This document shows, piece after piece, positions 53,233-61,829 of a DNA stretch of 64,000 bases (positions are counted from its first letter, which is position 1; each line of letters begins with the position of its first letter). Both the position numbers and the translations under genes were made by a program. The notes under the pieces are model-generated. The model saw only the letters and a list, made by a program, of their open reading frames with translations. It had not been told where the DNA came from and searched no databases. Source of the DNA: Cellulomonas sp. (GTDB lineage Bacteria; Actinomycetota; Actinomycetes; Actinomycetales; Cellulomonadaceae); NCBI RefSeq assembly GCF_015234515.1, contig NZ_JADGMY010000031.1, positions 1-64,000 on the forward strand. Reading direction: 5' to 3'.

Positions 53233-55035
53233 TCACGCGAGGCACGATGCCCACGTGCGCCACCGGCTGCCGTCCCAGTAGTCGGCGTCGGTCGTCGTGA
53301 TCGTCTCCGTCGAGTTCTCGAAGGACCCGCCGACACCGACACCCCCGAACTTCCCGTTCGCGTTGATCGCGAAGTCGGTGCCGCCCTCGATGTTGATCTC
53401 CTGCCGTGTCAGCGTGCCGCGCTCCCGGGCGGCGTCCATGAACGTCCCGACCGCGTCCGCCGCACCGTCGAACCGTGCCGTGGGCGTGTTGATCGGGATG
53501 CCCGACGCACGCATCAGACCGAGCGCGATGTCGCGGGTCTCGTCCCCGGTGACCGACACGCGGGCGTCGAAGATGAACCCGCCGTTGGGGTTCTTGTTCA
53601 CGAGGTCGTCGCCGAACATCTGGCCGACGACCAGCTTCGCCTCGCCTGCCGCGACGCCCTGCACCTGGACGTTCAGCGGCAGGCCCTCCGGGTCGTACGT
53701 GACCGCGACGAGCGGGCGCACCGTCCCCGAGGCGCCGATCTCGGACCCCTCGAGGAGCGACTCGTAACCGCCTCCCAGGTCGATCTGGCCCTCGTAGTAG
53801 ACCGTCATGGCCCCTGTCTTCGTGTCCACGCGCGTCCCGAGCACCTGGCTCGTCTCCAGCGAGGCCTCGGCGTGCTGCACCAGGCCCGTCGCCGAGGCGG
53901 CCGCCTTGCCCTCCACGCCCGCGTAGCCGTAGACCTCGTCGGGCGCCGGGGGTTCGTACGCGTCGGTCGCCCAGTTCCAGACCGCGCGCCCGGCGTCGCC
54001 GATCATGCCGGCGGTCTGTCCCAGGAACCCGCCTGCCGCGAGCACGCCCTGCACGCTGTCCCAGTTCCGCTCGTCCTTCAGGTAGGAGACGAGCTGCTCC
54101 TTCTCGGCCTCGCTGTCCACCACCCACGTCGCACCGAGGCCGCCGGTGAGCGCCGCAGCCGCGCTGGCGACGGCCTCCCCGCCCACCGTCTTGTCGTCCA
54201 CCGTGACCGTGACCCCCAGGCCGGTGTCGACCTGCCCACCGAGGCTGCCGCTCCCCTCGCGGGAGATCCGGTAGGTGTCGTCCGACATCTTCTCCACGCG
54301 GATGAGGGCACCGTTCTCGGCCTGCACCCACATGACGCTCACGGACATCCCGCGGTCGTCGGTGGTGTCGTTGCGCACGCACGCCTGCGTCGGCTCGGGC
54401 CGCGGCTCCGCCAGGGGCGGCTCCGTGCTCCCGCAGTTCCCCTGGCCCAGGGTGATGAGCCGGCAGAACTGGACCCGCAGCTCGTCCGAGAGCCAGCGCC
54501 CACCGGGTGCCATGGCCACGACGATCGCGCCGACGAGAACGACCGCGACGGTGGTGATGCCCAGCATCTCCACCGACCCCTGACCCGCGTCCCGCGGCCG
54601 TGCGTGCGGCACGTAGGCGTACCCCTCCGCGGCGGGACGCACGAGCCACACGGCCGGCAGCGCCCCCAGGACCATCGTGACGAGCAGCGCCGGGATGCCG
54701 GCGAGGTCGACGGGGCGCCCCGCGGCCACGGACGCGGCCGAGCCGAGCACCGCGAGCACGAGGGTCGCCAGCACGCCGACGACGACGAGGGTCGGCACCG
54801 CCGACCCGCGCGACGGGTACCGCTGGTGGCGACGCAGGCGGACGACCGTGGCCCAGCCGCCGAGGAGCGCGGCGAGCAGGGAGGCCAGCACGATCACCGT
54901 GGAGGCGACGGCGGGGCCCCCCTCGACGAGCACGTCCGCAGCTGCGGGGACCAGCGTCACCGTCACCAGCAGGTAGGCCACCATCGCCACTGCAGCCCCG
55001 AGGCCCGCAGGCCGAACCGCGATCCGTTCCAGCAT
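53233..55035 (-). CDS. Large membrane protein with internal Tad-type prepilin motif (600 aa)
   Basis: Four membrane helices occupy residues about 10-132. Then comes DAG|QGSVEMLG, a Tad/Flp-type cleavage pattern with Glu156 at +5, a fifth hydrophobic helix (about 159-176), and a beta-rich exterior of about 420 residues. Cysteines occur only at about 191 (FCRL), 201 (NCGST), 219 (QAC) and 598 (ASCLA end), mirroring the 471-residue protein. Cleavage at the internal site would release the exterior as a pilin-like subunit from a four-helix membrane part. GGAG precedes the ATG at five bases. I know no described family with this build. Confidence 0.75.
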   Translation of the reverse strand: MLERIAVRPAGLGAAVAMVAYLLVTVTLVPAAADVLVEGGPAVASTVIVLASLLAALLGGWATVVRLRRHQRYPSRGSAVPTLVVVGVLATLVLAVLGSAASVAAGRPVDLAGIPALLVTMVLGALPAVWLVRPAAEGYAYVPHARPRDAGQGSVEMLGITTVAVVLVGAIVVAMAPGGRWLSDELRVQFCRLITLGQGNCGSTEPPLAEPRPEPTQACVRNDTTDDRGMSVSVMWVQAENGALIRVEKMSDDTYRISREGSGSLGGQVDTGLGVTVTVDDKTVGGEAVASAAAALTGGLGATWVVDSEAEKEQLVSYLKDERNWDSVQGVLAAGGFLGQTAGMIGDAGRAVWNWATDAYEPPAPDEVYGYAGVEGKAAASATGLVQHAEASLETSQVLGTRVDTKTGAMTVYYEGQIDLGGGYESLLEGSEIGASGTVRPLVAVTYDPEGLPLNVQVQGVAAGEAKLVVGQMFGDDLVNKNPNGGFIFDARVSVTGDETRDIALGLMRASGIPINTPTARFDGAADAVGTFMDAARERGTLTRQEINIEGGTDFAINANGKFGGVGVGGSFENSTETITTTDADYWDGSRWRTWASCLA

Positions 55036-55193
55036 CGTGTCTCCTCGTGCGGTCGTCGTGGGGCACAGGCTACGAGCGGCCGGCAGCGCCGCGGTGGGCT
55101 CCTAGGCCCCTGACCGGCAGGGACGTAGGCTCCCGGACCCACCGTCGAGACGGGCCCCCGGCGGGACGACGACCTCCGTCGGCGCCGCGCAGG

Positions 55194-55829
55194 TCACCGA
55201 CGCTGGACCGGGATGTCCTCCATGAGCGGGAGCCACGGCAGCTCGAACGAGACCGTCTCGGTCGACGGGTCCAGCGGCGGGAACGTGGCGGTCAGGTAGG
55301 CCCCCGTGGCGGAGAACGTCCGGGGCTGCCCCGAGCACGCGCAGAACGAGGCGTCCTCGTCCGTCACGCGCACGCCGATGTACGGCTGGTACCGCTGCTC
55401 GGAGGTCGGGTCGATGAGCGCCACGTCCCGCATCTCCCGGGACCGGATCGCACCCGAGCTGAAGACCGGACCGAGCCGCACGGGCTCGTCACCGAGGTGC
55501 ACGAGCGTGAAGCGCACGAGCGTGCTGGTCTCGTCGGCGAGGACCTGCGTCACGTCGACCCGGACCGGGATGACGTCGGGCGGGTCGCTCAGCTCGCCCT
55601 CGACGGACGCGAGGACCTGGGAGGTGCCGACGTCGCCCTGGAGCACCGCCGCCTCGAACTCCTCCGTCGTCCACCCGTCGCCCTCTCCCCCGTCGCTCGA
55701 GCCGGTCGGGGTGCTGCTGGGGGCCGGAGCGGGGCCGGCCCCGTCGGAGTCCTGGCACGCGACGAACGCGACGCCCCCGCCGACGACGAGGACCACTGCG
55801 GCGGCCACGGCCACCAGACGGCGCTTCAT
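55194..55829 (-). CDS. Lipoprotein coupled to the OmpA-domain protein
   Basis: This 211-residue lipoprotein has a signal sequence and lipobox FVAC (Cys about 25), a Ser/Gly-rich spacer, and a beta-rich domain containing a close Cys pair (ASFCACSGQ). The ATG overlaps the stop of the OmpA-domain gene (ATGA). It is probably a cell-envelope partner in pilus anchoring (inference from position). It is distinct from the two module lipoproteins. Confidence 0.75.
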   Translation of the reverse strand: MKRRLVAVAAAVVLVVGGGVAFVACQDSDGAGPAPAPSSTPTGSSDGGEGDGWTTEEFEAAVLQGDVGTSQVLASVEGELSDPPDVIPVRVDVTQVLADETSTLVRFTLVHLGDEPVRLGPVFSSGAIRSREMRDVALIDPTSEQRYQPYIGVRVTDEDASFCACSGQPRTFSATGAYLTATFPPLDPSTETVSFELPWLPLMEDIPVQRR

Positions 55830-56896
55830 CGGTCGCCCTCCACGGAGTACACGATGGTGACGCGCCGGTTGGCCTGCTTGCCCTCGTCGGTGTCGTTGGA
55901 CGCCACGGGGTCCCGCTCGCCCTCACCGACGGCGGTGAAGGTGACGGCGCCACCTGCGGCCGGCTGCAGCGCCGCCACGACCGACTGCGCGCGCTGCTCC
56001 GACAGGGTCTGGTTGTAGCGGGTCTCGCCGTCGCTGTCGGTGTACCCGGTGACGACGACCTCCCCGGAGCCACGTGCCGCGATGTCCGCCGCGACCTCCG
56101 CCAGACGGCCCTGGGCCTCCGGCGCCAGGTCGGCCGAGTCGAAGGCGAACAGGACGCTCGCGTCGAGCACGACGCCGACCTGCTCCGGGCTCTCCTCGAC
56201 CTGCACGTCACCGGCGAGGTCGCCGGAGCGGCGCGTCAGGACGAAGGTGCGGTCCTCGGGGTCGGCCGTCGCGAGCAGTGCGGCGTCCGGCAGCGCCGGC
56301 CACCCCTGACCGGGCCGGGGTGCCGGCTCGTCGGCGACCGGCTCCAGCGCACCGTCCTCGACCTGGACCGCGCCGACGCTCGTGCCGTTCGCCACGACCA
56401 CCTGGACCTCGGTGACGTCGGCCGGCAGCTCCGGGAACACGGCGAACGCGACGTGCAGGTCGCCCTCCGAGGTCAGGTCCGAGCTCACGGACGTGGCGAG
56501 GCCCTCGGACGTGCGCAGCGGGCGGTACGCCCGCAGGTTGGCGGTGTCGATGAGCTTGACGTCCCACGCGAAGGGGATGTCGTCGTGGTCCTGCGCCTGC
56601 AGGAACATGCCGGCGCCACGCACGGAGTCCGGCCCCGGCGACCCGATCGAGTAGTACAGCGCCGTGCCACCGTCGACGCGCCGCACGGCGTGCACGACAC
56701 CGCGGATCTCGTCCTTCGTGTCGTCCTGACGGGCGTTGTACGCGAACGTCCCGGCGACCGGCACGTCCTGGGACTCCACGGTCGCCACGCCGAGGGCGAC
56801 CCCGTCGTCCCGGGCGGCCTGCGCCGAGGCTGCACCGACCGTCACCCCCACCAGGGCCAGCGTCGTCAGGACCGCTCCAGCTCGTCGCAGACGCAC
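55826..56896 (-). CDS. Secreted OmpA-family (peptidoglycan-binding) protein
   Basis: This exported protein of about 356 residues has a signal peptide (AxA near GAASAQA), a middle domain of unknown type, and a C-terminal OmpA/MotB domain with FAFDSADLAPEAQ, VVTGYTDSDGE, LSEQRAQSVV and the late QANRRVTIV. That domain binds peptidoglycan. In a Gram-positive Tad locus it may anchor the pilus machine to the wall. GTG 56896 has AGGAGG four bases upstream. The ATG at 56932 overlaps the upstream stop (ATGA), adding 12 residues, and is equally possible. Confidence 0.85.
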   Translation of the reverse strand: MRLRRAGAVLTTLALVGVTVGAASAQAARDDGVALGVATVESQDVPVAGTFAYNARQDDTKDEIRGVVHAVRRVDGGTALYYSIGSPGPDSVRGAGMFLQAQDHDDIPFAWDVKLIDTANLRAYRPLRTSEGLATSVSSDLTSEGDLHVAFAVFPELPADVTEVQVVVANGTSVGAVQVEDGALEPVADEPAPRPGQGWPALPDAALLATADPEDRTFVLTRRSGDLAGDVQVEESPEQVGVVLDASVLFAFDSADLAPEAQGRLAEVAADIAARGSGEVVVTGYTDSDGETRYNQTLSEQRAQSVVAALQPAAGGAVTFTAVGEGERDPVASNDTDEGKQANRRVTIVYSVEGDR

Positions 56897-56928
56897 GCTG
56901 CCTCCTGTTGCTCGTGTCCTGGGGACGC

Positions 56929-57690
56929 TCATGAAACCAGACGCGGTCGGAGACCGTCGAACTTCTCGGTGGCCCGCGCGACCAGCAGGGTCACGCTCGG
57001 GGCGGTCACGGTGAACGCCTCCGCGCCCGAGCAGCGGAACCGGAATCCCCAGGGCCCGTAGACGGGCTGCGGCACGAACGTCGGCGTGGGTGTGGGTGTG
57101 GGCGTGGGCGTCGGGGTGGGCCCGGGCGTCGGCACCGGAGGAGTCGTCGGCGGCGGCGGCTCCGTCCAGCCGACGACCTCACGACCGGCTGACGCCTCGC
57201 AGGACGACAGCTCGACCCCGGTGCGCGCCTCGGCGACGGCGCGCATCACGACGCCCTCCGGTCCGGGCGCCTCCGTCAGCCGCACCGTCGCGCGCACGCG
57301 GTCCCGGCCCGCCGAGTGCTGGTACTGCAGCACGGCGGCGCCGTTGAGGCTCGCGTACTGGGACGCCTGCGTGACGCCTGCACCGCCCGCCGTCGCCGAC
57401 GCCAGGCGCCACCTGACCGACGTGCCGGTGAGCGCCTCCGGCCGGAACACCCACGTCAGGCCCGTGAGCTCGGTGACCGCCAGGTCGCGCGCACCCACGG
57501 CTCCGGCCAGTGCCGCCGCGTCCGCAGCGGTCTGCGCCCGCCCCTTCTCCTCGGTCGCGCGGAGCAGCGGCTCCACCACGAGGAGCAGGAGTGCGGCCAT
57601 GGCGATGATCACGGCGGCCAGCAGGAAGGCCGTCGCTCCCCCGCGGTCGTCCCGCCAGCAGGGGACACGACGTCGGCTGTCGTCCCTCAC
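56929..57690 (-). CDS. TadG/TadE-like Flp pilus-assembly protein with Thr-Pro linker
   Basis: This 253-residue protein begins with the class-defining DRGGATAFLLAAVIIAMAAL helix, then EEKGRAQTAADAAALAGA, as in TadG-like and Rv3660c-neighbour pilus proteins. A domain of about 130 residues, a (TP)n linker (PGPTPTPTPTPTPTPT) and a C-terminal region with a Cys (FRFRCSGAEAF) follow. It lacks the Glu+5 of the other pilins here. The GTG at 57690 follows GAGGAG at five bases. It lies downstream of the pilin terminator. Confidence 0.8.
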   Translation of the reverse strand: MRDDSRRRVPCWRDDRGGATAFLLAAVIIAMAALLLLVVEPLLRATEEKGRAQTAADAAALAGAVGARDLAVTELTGLTWVFRPEALTGTSVRWRLASATAGGAGVTQASQYASLNGAAVLQYQHSAGRDRVRATVRLTEAPGPEGVVMRAVAEARTGVELSSCEASAGREVVGWTEPPPPTTPPVPTPGPTPTPTPTPTPTPTFVPQPVYGPWGFRFRCSGAEAFTVTAPSVTLLVARATEKFDGLRPRLVS

Positions 57691-57744
57691 GTGCACTCCT
57701 CGGGTCGGTCGGTGGTCGGTCACGGACGCTCGGCGGACGCGCCG

Positions 57745-57774
57745 ACGCGCCCCGGGGATCACCCCGGGGCGCGT
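57745..57774 (-). terminator. Hairpin after the Flp pilin gene
   Basis: A perfect 13-bp stem (57745-57757 with 57762-57774) with loop ATCA lies 21 bases past the pilin stop. It would let pilin mRNA accumulate over the downstream genes. Confidence 0.8.
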
Positions 57775-57794
57775 GTCCTGAGCTGCGGCGCTGA

Positions 57795-58022
57795 TCAGCC
57801 GGCGTTCGGCTCGCCGATGTTCGCGAACTCCTCGGCGATCTTGCCGTCCAGGTCGAACTCGCCGACGGCGTACACGATGGCACCGACGAGGATGACGGCG
57901 ATGATGACGATGCCGAGGTACTCCAGCGTGCCCTGGCCGGCGTCGCCCCGGCCGAGACGGGCCTGCAGGGACTCCTGCGCCTTCATCGTGCGGACCTTCG
58001 CGTTGACGAGCATGCGGGTCAT
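57795..58022 (-). CDS. flp: Flp/Fap-type major pilin
   Basis: This 75-residue pilin precursor has a basic leader, the cleavage motif AG|QGTLEYLG with Glu at +5 and Tyr at +6 as in all Flp pilins, a single hydrophobic helix (GIVIIAVILVGAIVYAV) and a short acidic tail. It is the main structural subunit of the Tad pilus. GAGGAG precedes the ATG at five bases; later in-frame ATGs would shorten the leader. A terminator follows directly. Confidence 0.93.
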   Translation of the reverse strand: MTRMLVNAKVRTMKAQESLQARLGRGDAGQGTLEYLGIVIIAVILVGAIVYAVGEFDLDGKIAEEFANIGEPNAG

Positions 58023-58179
58023 GTGAACTCCTCGTTCGCTGGCCGGTGATCCGGCCGGTTCCGGCGCCCGTCGTGTGGCGGGCCGTGCTGACGGGAGGAA
58101 CGCTACGGATGGACGTTTCGGTCACGGCGGGCCCCCGGGCCCATCGTGGGACCCAACGTCCGACGCCCCGCCGTGGGGC

Positions 58180-58860
58180 TCACGGCCTGTTCAGCCAGAC
58201 CGACACGGCCTCGGCCCGGGACGCGACGCCGAGCCGGGCGAAGATGTGGTTGACGTGGTTCTTCACCGTCTTCTCGGACAGGTAGAGCTCCTGGGCGATC
58301 GCACCGTTGGTGCGGCCCGCCGCGACGAGCTCCATGATCTCCCCCTGCCGGTCCGACAGGCCGAGGTCGGATCGGGGGCCAGGCGCCGGCGGCGCCGAGG
58401 CGCTGCGCAGCGCCTCGGCCGCCGGCGCCGAGAGCAGCATCGCCCCCGACGCCACCGCCAGGACGGCCCGCTCGAGCTCGATGCCGGTGAACTGCCCGTG
58501 CACGAGGTACCCGTTCGCGCCCGCGTCCAGCGCGGCACGGACGACCTCGGGCGCGTCGGAGTACGTCAGCATGAGGACGCGCGACCACGCACGGACCTCT
58601 GCCGCCACCTGGACGCCGTCGCGCCGTGGCATCCGGACGTCGAGCAGGACGACGTCCGGCACCTTCTCGCGGATGACGCGGACCGCCTCGACGCCGTCCG
58701 CCGCCTCCCCCAGCCAGCGCATCGTCGACGACGCCTCGACGATGCTCCGCAGCCCCATGCGGATGACCGCGTTGTCGTCGACGACGACGACGCTCACGCG
58801 AGCCGGCGGCGGGTGGTCGGACAGCGCCGTCGGCGCGGGCGACGTCGTCTCATGCGACAT
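58180..58860 (-). CDS. NarL-type response regulator of the pilus locus
   Basis: This 226-residue regulator has a receiver (DDN acidic pair, phosphoacceptor Asp in VVLLDVRMPR, Thr in LTYSD) and a LuxR helix-turn-helix (LSDRQGEIMELVAAGRTN, LSEKTVKNHVNHI). The usual conserved receiver Lys is replaced by His in GYLVHGQF. It overlaps the sensor kinase gene by 11 bases and lies just upstream of flp, so it probably controls pilin expression. Confidence 0.9.
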   Translation of the reverse strand: MSHETTSPAPTALSDHPPPARVSVVVVDDNAVIRMGLRSIVEASSTMRWLGEAADGVEAVRVIREKVPDVVLLDVRMPRRDGVQVAAEVRAWSRVLMLTYSDAPEVVRAALDAGANGYLVHGQFTGIELERAVLAVASGAMLLSAPAAEALRSASAPPAPGPRSDLGLSDRQGEIMELVAAGRTNGAIAQELYLSEKTVKNHVNHIFARLGVASRAEAVSVWLNRP

Positions 58861-60013
58861 TGTCGGCCTCCTCTGGATCCACGTCGATGATCACGGACGT
58901 CCCCTCGCCGGGGACGGACGAGATGGTCAGGACGGCACCGACACCCTGTGCCCGCTCCCGCATCCCGACGAGGCCGTAGTGGCCCCGGGGCCCCGCACCG
59001 TCCGGCGCGGGGGTGAACCCGACGCCGTCGTCCCGGACCTCGACCTGCATGCGCCCGTCATGCATCGCGGCGAGCACGACACCGACCGTGGTCGCGCGCG
59101 CGTGGCGGCGGACGTTCTCCAGCGCCTCGGCCACGACGGCGAGCACCTCGTACCTCGCGCCCGTGGACAGGTCCACGGCACCGTCGGCGCGGAAGTGGCA
59201 CGGCGTGCCCGTCTCGTCCTGCCAGGTGGCGCACAGGTCCGCGAGCACCTGCGCCAGCGGGCGGTCGGGCTGGTCGGCCCGCATCCGCGTCAGCAGGCCC
59301 CGAGCCTCGACGGCGGCCCGGTGGGCGCCGTCGGCGAGCAGCTGGGCGTGCTGCCGGGCCGCGGCCGGGTCGCTGTCCACCCACGACGGCAGCGTCTGTG
59401 CCGCGAGGGCGACGCCGTGCAGCGTCTTGCCGAGGGAGTCGTGCATCTCCCGGGCCAGGCGGGCGCGCTCGTCCGCGGCCGCCGCGGCGCGCTTGGTCTC
59501 GGACAGCAGCCGGTGCGCCGCGGTGTCGCGCAGATGCGCCTCCCGGACGACACCGCCGATCGCGACGAGCGCGACGTACAGCGTGGGCACCCCGAGCGTC
59601 GTCATGAACCCGGAAGACGCGGTGACGTCGGCGGCGAGGACGAGGCCGTACCCCGCCACCAGGACGACGGCGCCGGCCACGGCGACGCGTCGGTCGAAGA
59701 TGAGCCCGACGACGAGGGCCGTCGAGAAGGTCGCGAGCACGAGCGGGCTCTCGACCCCGACCACCGCCACGGTCCCCAGGGACAGGAGGATGTCGAGGAT
59801 CACCGTGAGCGGGTGGCGTGCGACGAAGGCCTCCACGCTCGGCGAGTACAGCTGCACGAAGCTGGTGAACGACAGGACGAGGATGCAGATCAGGACGTTG
59901 CCGCTGAGCTCGTGCCCGGTCAGCCCCACGAGCGCGACCGCGATGGCGCCGAGCCGCACGAGCAGCGCCGCCGCGACCACCCGCTGCGGCAGGTCGCGAC
60001 CCTCGGTCCGCAT
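58850..60013 (-). CDS. Sensor histidine kinase of the pilus locus
   Basis: This 387-residue kinase has about six membrane helices (about 15-175), a HisKA_3 domain with His in LAREMHDSLGKTLH, and a HATPase domain (AEALENVRRHA, VRDDGVGF, GLVGMRERAQ). The ATG at 60013 shares one base with the tadC stop (TGATG), so it is translationally linked to the pilus machine. No extracellular sensing domain of note is present; it probably senses membrane state. Confidence 0.9.
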   Translation of the reverse strand: MRTEGRDLPQRVVAAALLVRLGAIAVALVGLTGHELSGNVLICILVLSFTSFVQLYSPSVEAFVARHPLTVILDILLSLGTVAVVGVESPLVLATFSTALVVGLIFDRRVAVAGAVVLVAGYGLVLAADVTASSGFMTTLGVPTLYVALVAIGGVVREAHLRDTAAHRLLSETKRAAAAADERARLAREMHDSLGKTLHGVALAAQTLPSWVDSDPAAARQHAQLLADGAHRAAVEARGLLTRMRADQPDRPLAQVLADLCATWQDETGTPCHFRADGAVDLSTGARYEVLAVVAEALENVRRHARATTVGVVLAAMHDGRMQVEVRDDGVGFTPAPDGAGPRGHYGLVGMRERAQGVGAVLTISSVPGEGTSVIIDVDPEEADNVA

Positions 60014-60912
60014 CAGGACTCCCCGAAGATCGAGCCGAGGTCGACGTCGAGGCCGAGCCACATGCCCACGAAGATGAAGATCAACGCGCCCGGGACGAGG
60101 ACCATGGAGGTCACCAGGGTCACGCGCGGCGAGGCCTTCGCTGCGGCCTGCCGCTGGCGCTGCCCGCTCGCCTTGCGCATGTCCTCCGCGATGCGCTGCA
60201 ACGACTCCGCGAGCGGCGCCCCGAGCTCCTGCGACTGCAGGAGTGCCGAGACGAACTGGCCGACCGCCTCCGACGCGCTGCGCCGTCGCAGGTCCTGGAA
60301 CGCCTGCCGCACCGACGCGCCGTTCGCGATCTGGTGGAGCGTGAGGTCGATCTCCTCGGCGAGCGGACCCTCGAAGTGCTGCGAGACCCGCGACAGGGCC
60401 GCGCGGAAGTTGACCCCCGCCATGACCGTCACCGCCAGGACGTCGAGGAAGTCCGGCAGGTCCCGGTCCATGCGCTCACGGCGGCGTCGCTGCGCACCCG
60501 CGATCCGCCCCAGCGGCATGATCACCGGCAGCACCAGGGTCAGCAGCGCGAGCGGGAAGGCCCGGATGAGCAGGAGCACGAGGATCAGGGGCAGGCACAG
60601 CAGGCACCACCACGCGATCCGGGTGAGCAGTCCGTCGACCGTCATCCCGTCGGGCCGGCCGGCCTCGTCGATCCGGCGCTGGATCGACGCGATGCGTCGC
60701 GGCCCGAGCCGGCGCCGGATCCACGGCACCTGGCGTGCGGCGAGCTTCTCGAGCGGCGACTGGCCCTCGGCGCGACGACGCTGCTCGTCCCGCAGCAGCG
60801 CGAGGTCCTCGACTGCCAGGCCGTCGAGCGCGTCGGCGCGCATGGCCCGCCACCCGACGAGGAACAGGGCGGCGGCGGCGGCAGCGGCGATCCCTGCGAG
60901 CAGCGCGATCAT
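60013..60912 (-). CDS. tadC: Tad pilus platform protein TadC
   Basis: This 299-residue inner-membrane platform protein has a T2SSF domain (MDRDLPDFLDVLAVTVMAGV, VRQAFQDLRRR) and helices at the N-terminus, centre and C-terminus. With TadB it couples the TadA motor to pilus growth. It overlaps tadB by four bases (ATGA). Confidence 0.93.
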   Translation of the reverse strand: MIALLAGIAAAAAAALFLVGWRAMRADALDGLAVEDLALLRDEQRRRAEGQSPLEKLAARQVPWIRRRLGPRRIASIQRRIDEAGRPDGMTVDGLLTRIAWWCLLCLPLILVLLLIRAFPLALLTLVLPVIMPLGRIAGAQRRRRERMDRDLPDFLDVLAVTVMAGVNFRAALSRVSQHFEGPLAEEIDLTLHQIANGASVRQAFQDLRRRSASEAVGQFVSALLQSQELGAPLAESLQRIAEDMRKASGQRQRQAAAKASPRVTLVTSMVLVPGALIFIFVGMWLGLDVDLGSIFGES

Positions 60913-61829
60913 CCGTCGAACCTCGTCATCCTGCGGATGAGGACGAATCCCCCGACGAACAGCGACGAGCCGACGATGAGCGCGCCACGGCCCAACCAGT
61001 CCTCCGTCATCGCCTCGACCGTGCCCGGCCGGATCACGTTGAGCAGGAACAGCAGTGCGAAGCCCATGCCGATCACGAGGTATCCCGTGGAGGTCGACTG
61101 GGCGAGCACGGTGCGGACCTCGCGGCGGATCTCCTTGCGCTCCTCGAGGGTGTCCGCGATGTCGCGCAGGGCCGTGACGAGCGAGCCGCCGCTGCGGGCG
61201 CTCACGAGCAGCGTGGAGGCGAGCACCGCGACCTCACGGGACGGCAGCCGGGTGGTGAGCTCCCCGATCGCGGTGTCGAGGTCCTCCCCGAACCGCATCC
61301 GCGAGGCGACGCGGGCCATCTCGGGACCCGCCGGCGCGTCGAGCTCGTTCGCCGCGAGCGCGAGCGCGGAGGCGATGGACAGCCCGGCGCTCGTGGCGTT
61401 CGAGAGCAGGCGCGCCAGCTCCGGCATCTGCCCGATGAACGCCTCGTTGCGACGCTGCTGGGCACGCGACAGGTAGAACCGCAGACCGACGACGACCGCC
61501 ACCACACCCAGCAGCCCGAAGACGGGCGCCAGCCCCACGGCCAGCAGCCAGGCCACCGCGACGCCACCGATCACGGCGGTCGACGCGACCGTCAGCGGTG
61601 CGCGCTCCTCGCCCGCGAGGAGCAGCTGCTCCTCGGTCCAGCGCCCCCACCGGGTCCGCCGGAAGTCGCGGTCCCACCCGGCGTAGCGCGCACCACCCTG
61701 CACCGCGCTGTCCTCGACGCCCGCGACGAGCTCGCGGCGACGCGAGCTGACCGCCACGAGGTTGCCGACGCCCAGCACCAGCGTGAGGCACGTGAGCAGC
61801 ACCAGGACGAGGATGGCCAGGACGATCAT
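60909..61829 (-). CDS. tadB: Tad pilus platform protein TadB
   Basis: This 306-residue T2SSF-domain protein has the MPELARLLSNATSAGLSIAS segment and membrane helices at both ends and after residue 90. It partners TadC. It overlaps tadA and tadC by four bases on each side, showing one tightly coupled operon. Confidence 0.93.
   Translation of the reverse strand: MIVLAILVLVLLTCLTLVLGVGNLVAVSSRRRELVAGVEDSAVQGGARYAGWDRDFRRTRWGRWTEEQLLLAGEERAPLTVASTAVIGGVAVAWLLAVGLAPVFGLLGVVAVVVGLRFYLSRAQQRRNEAFIGQMPELARLLSNATSAGLSIASALALAANELDAPAGPEMARVASRMRFGEDLDTAIGELTTRLPSREVAVLASTLLVSARSGGSLVTALRDIADTLEERKEIRREVRTVLAQSTSTGYLVIGMGFALLFLLNVIRPGTVEAMTEDWLGRGALIVGSSLFVGGFVLIRRMTRFDG

Noticed and set aside
57085..57130. 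GTGGGTGTGGGCGTGGGC repeats as a regulatory array
   Set aside because: They encode the Thr-Pro linker of the TadG-like protein.
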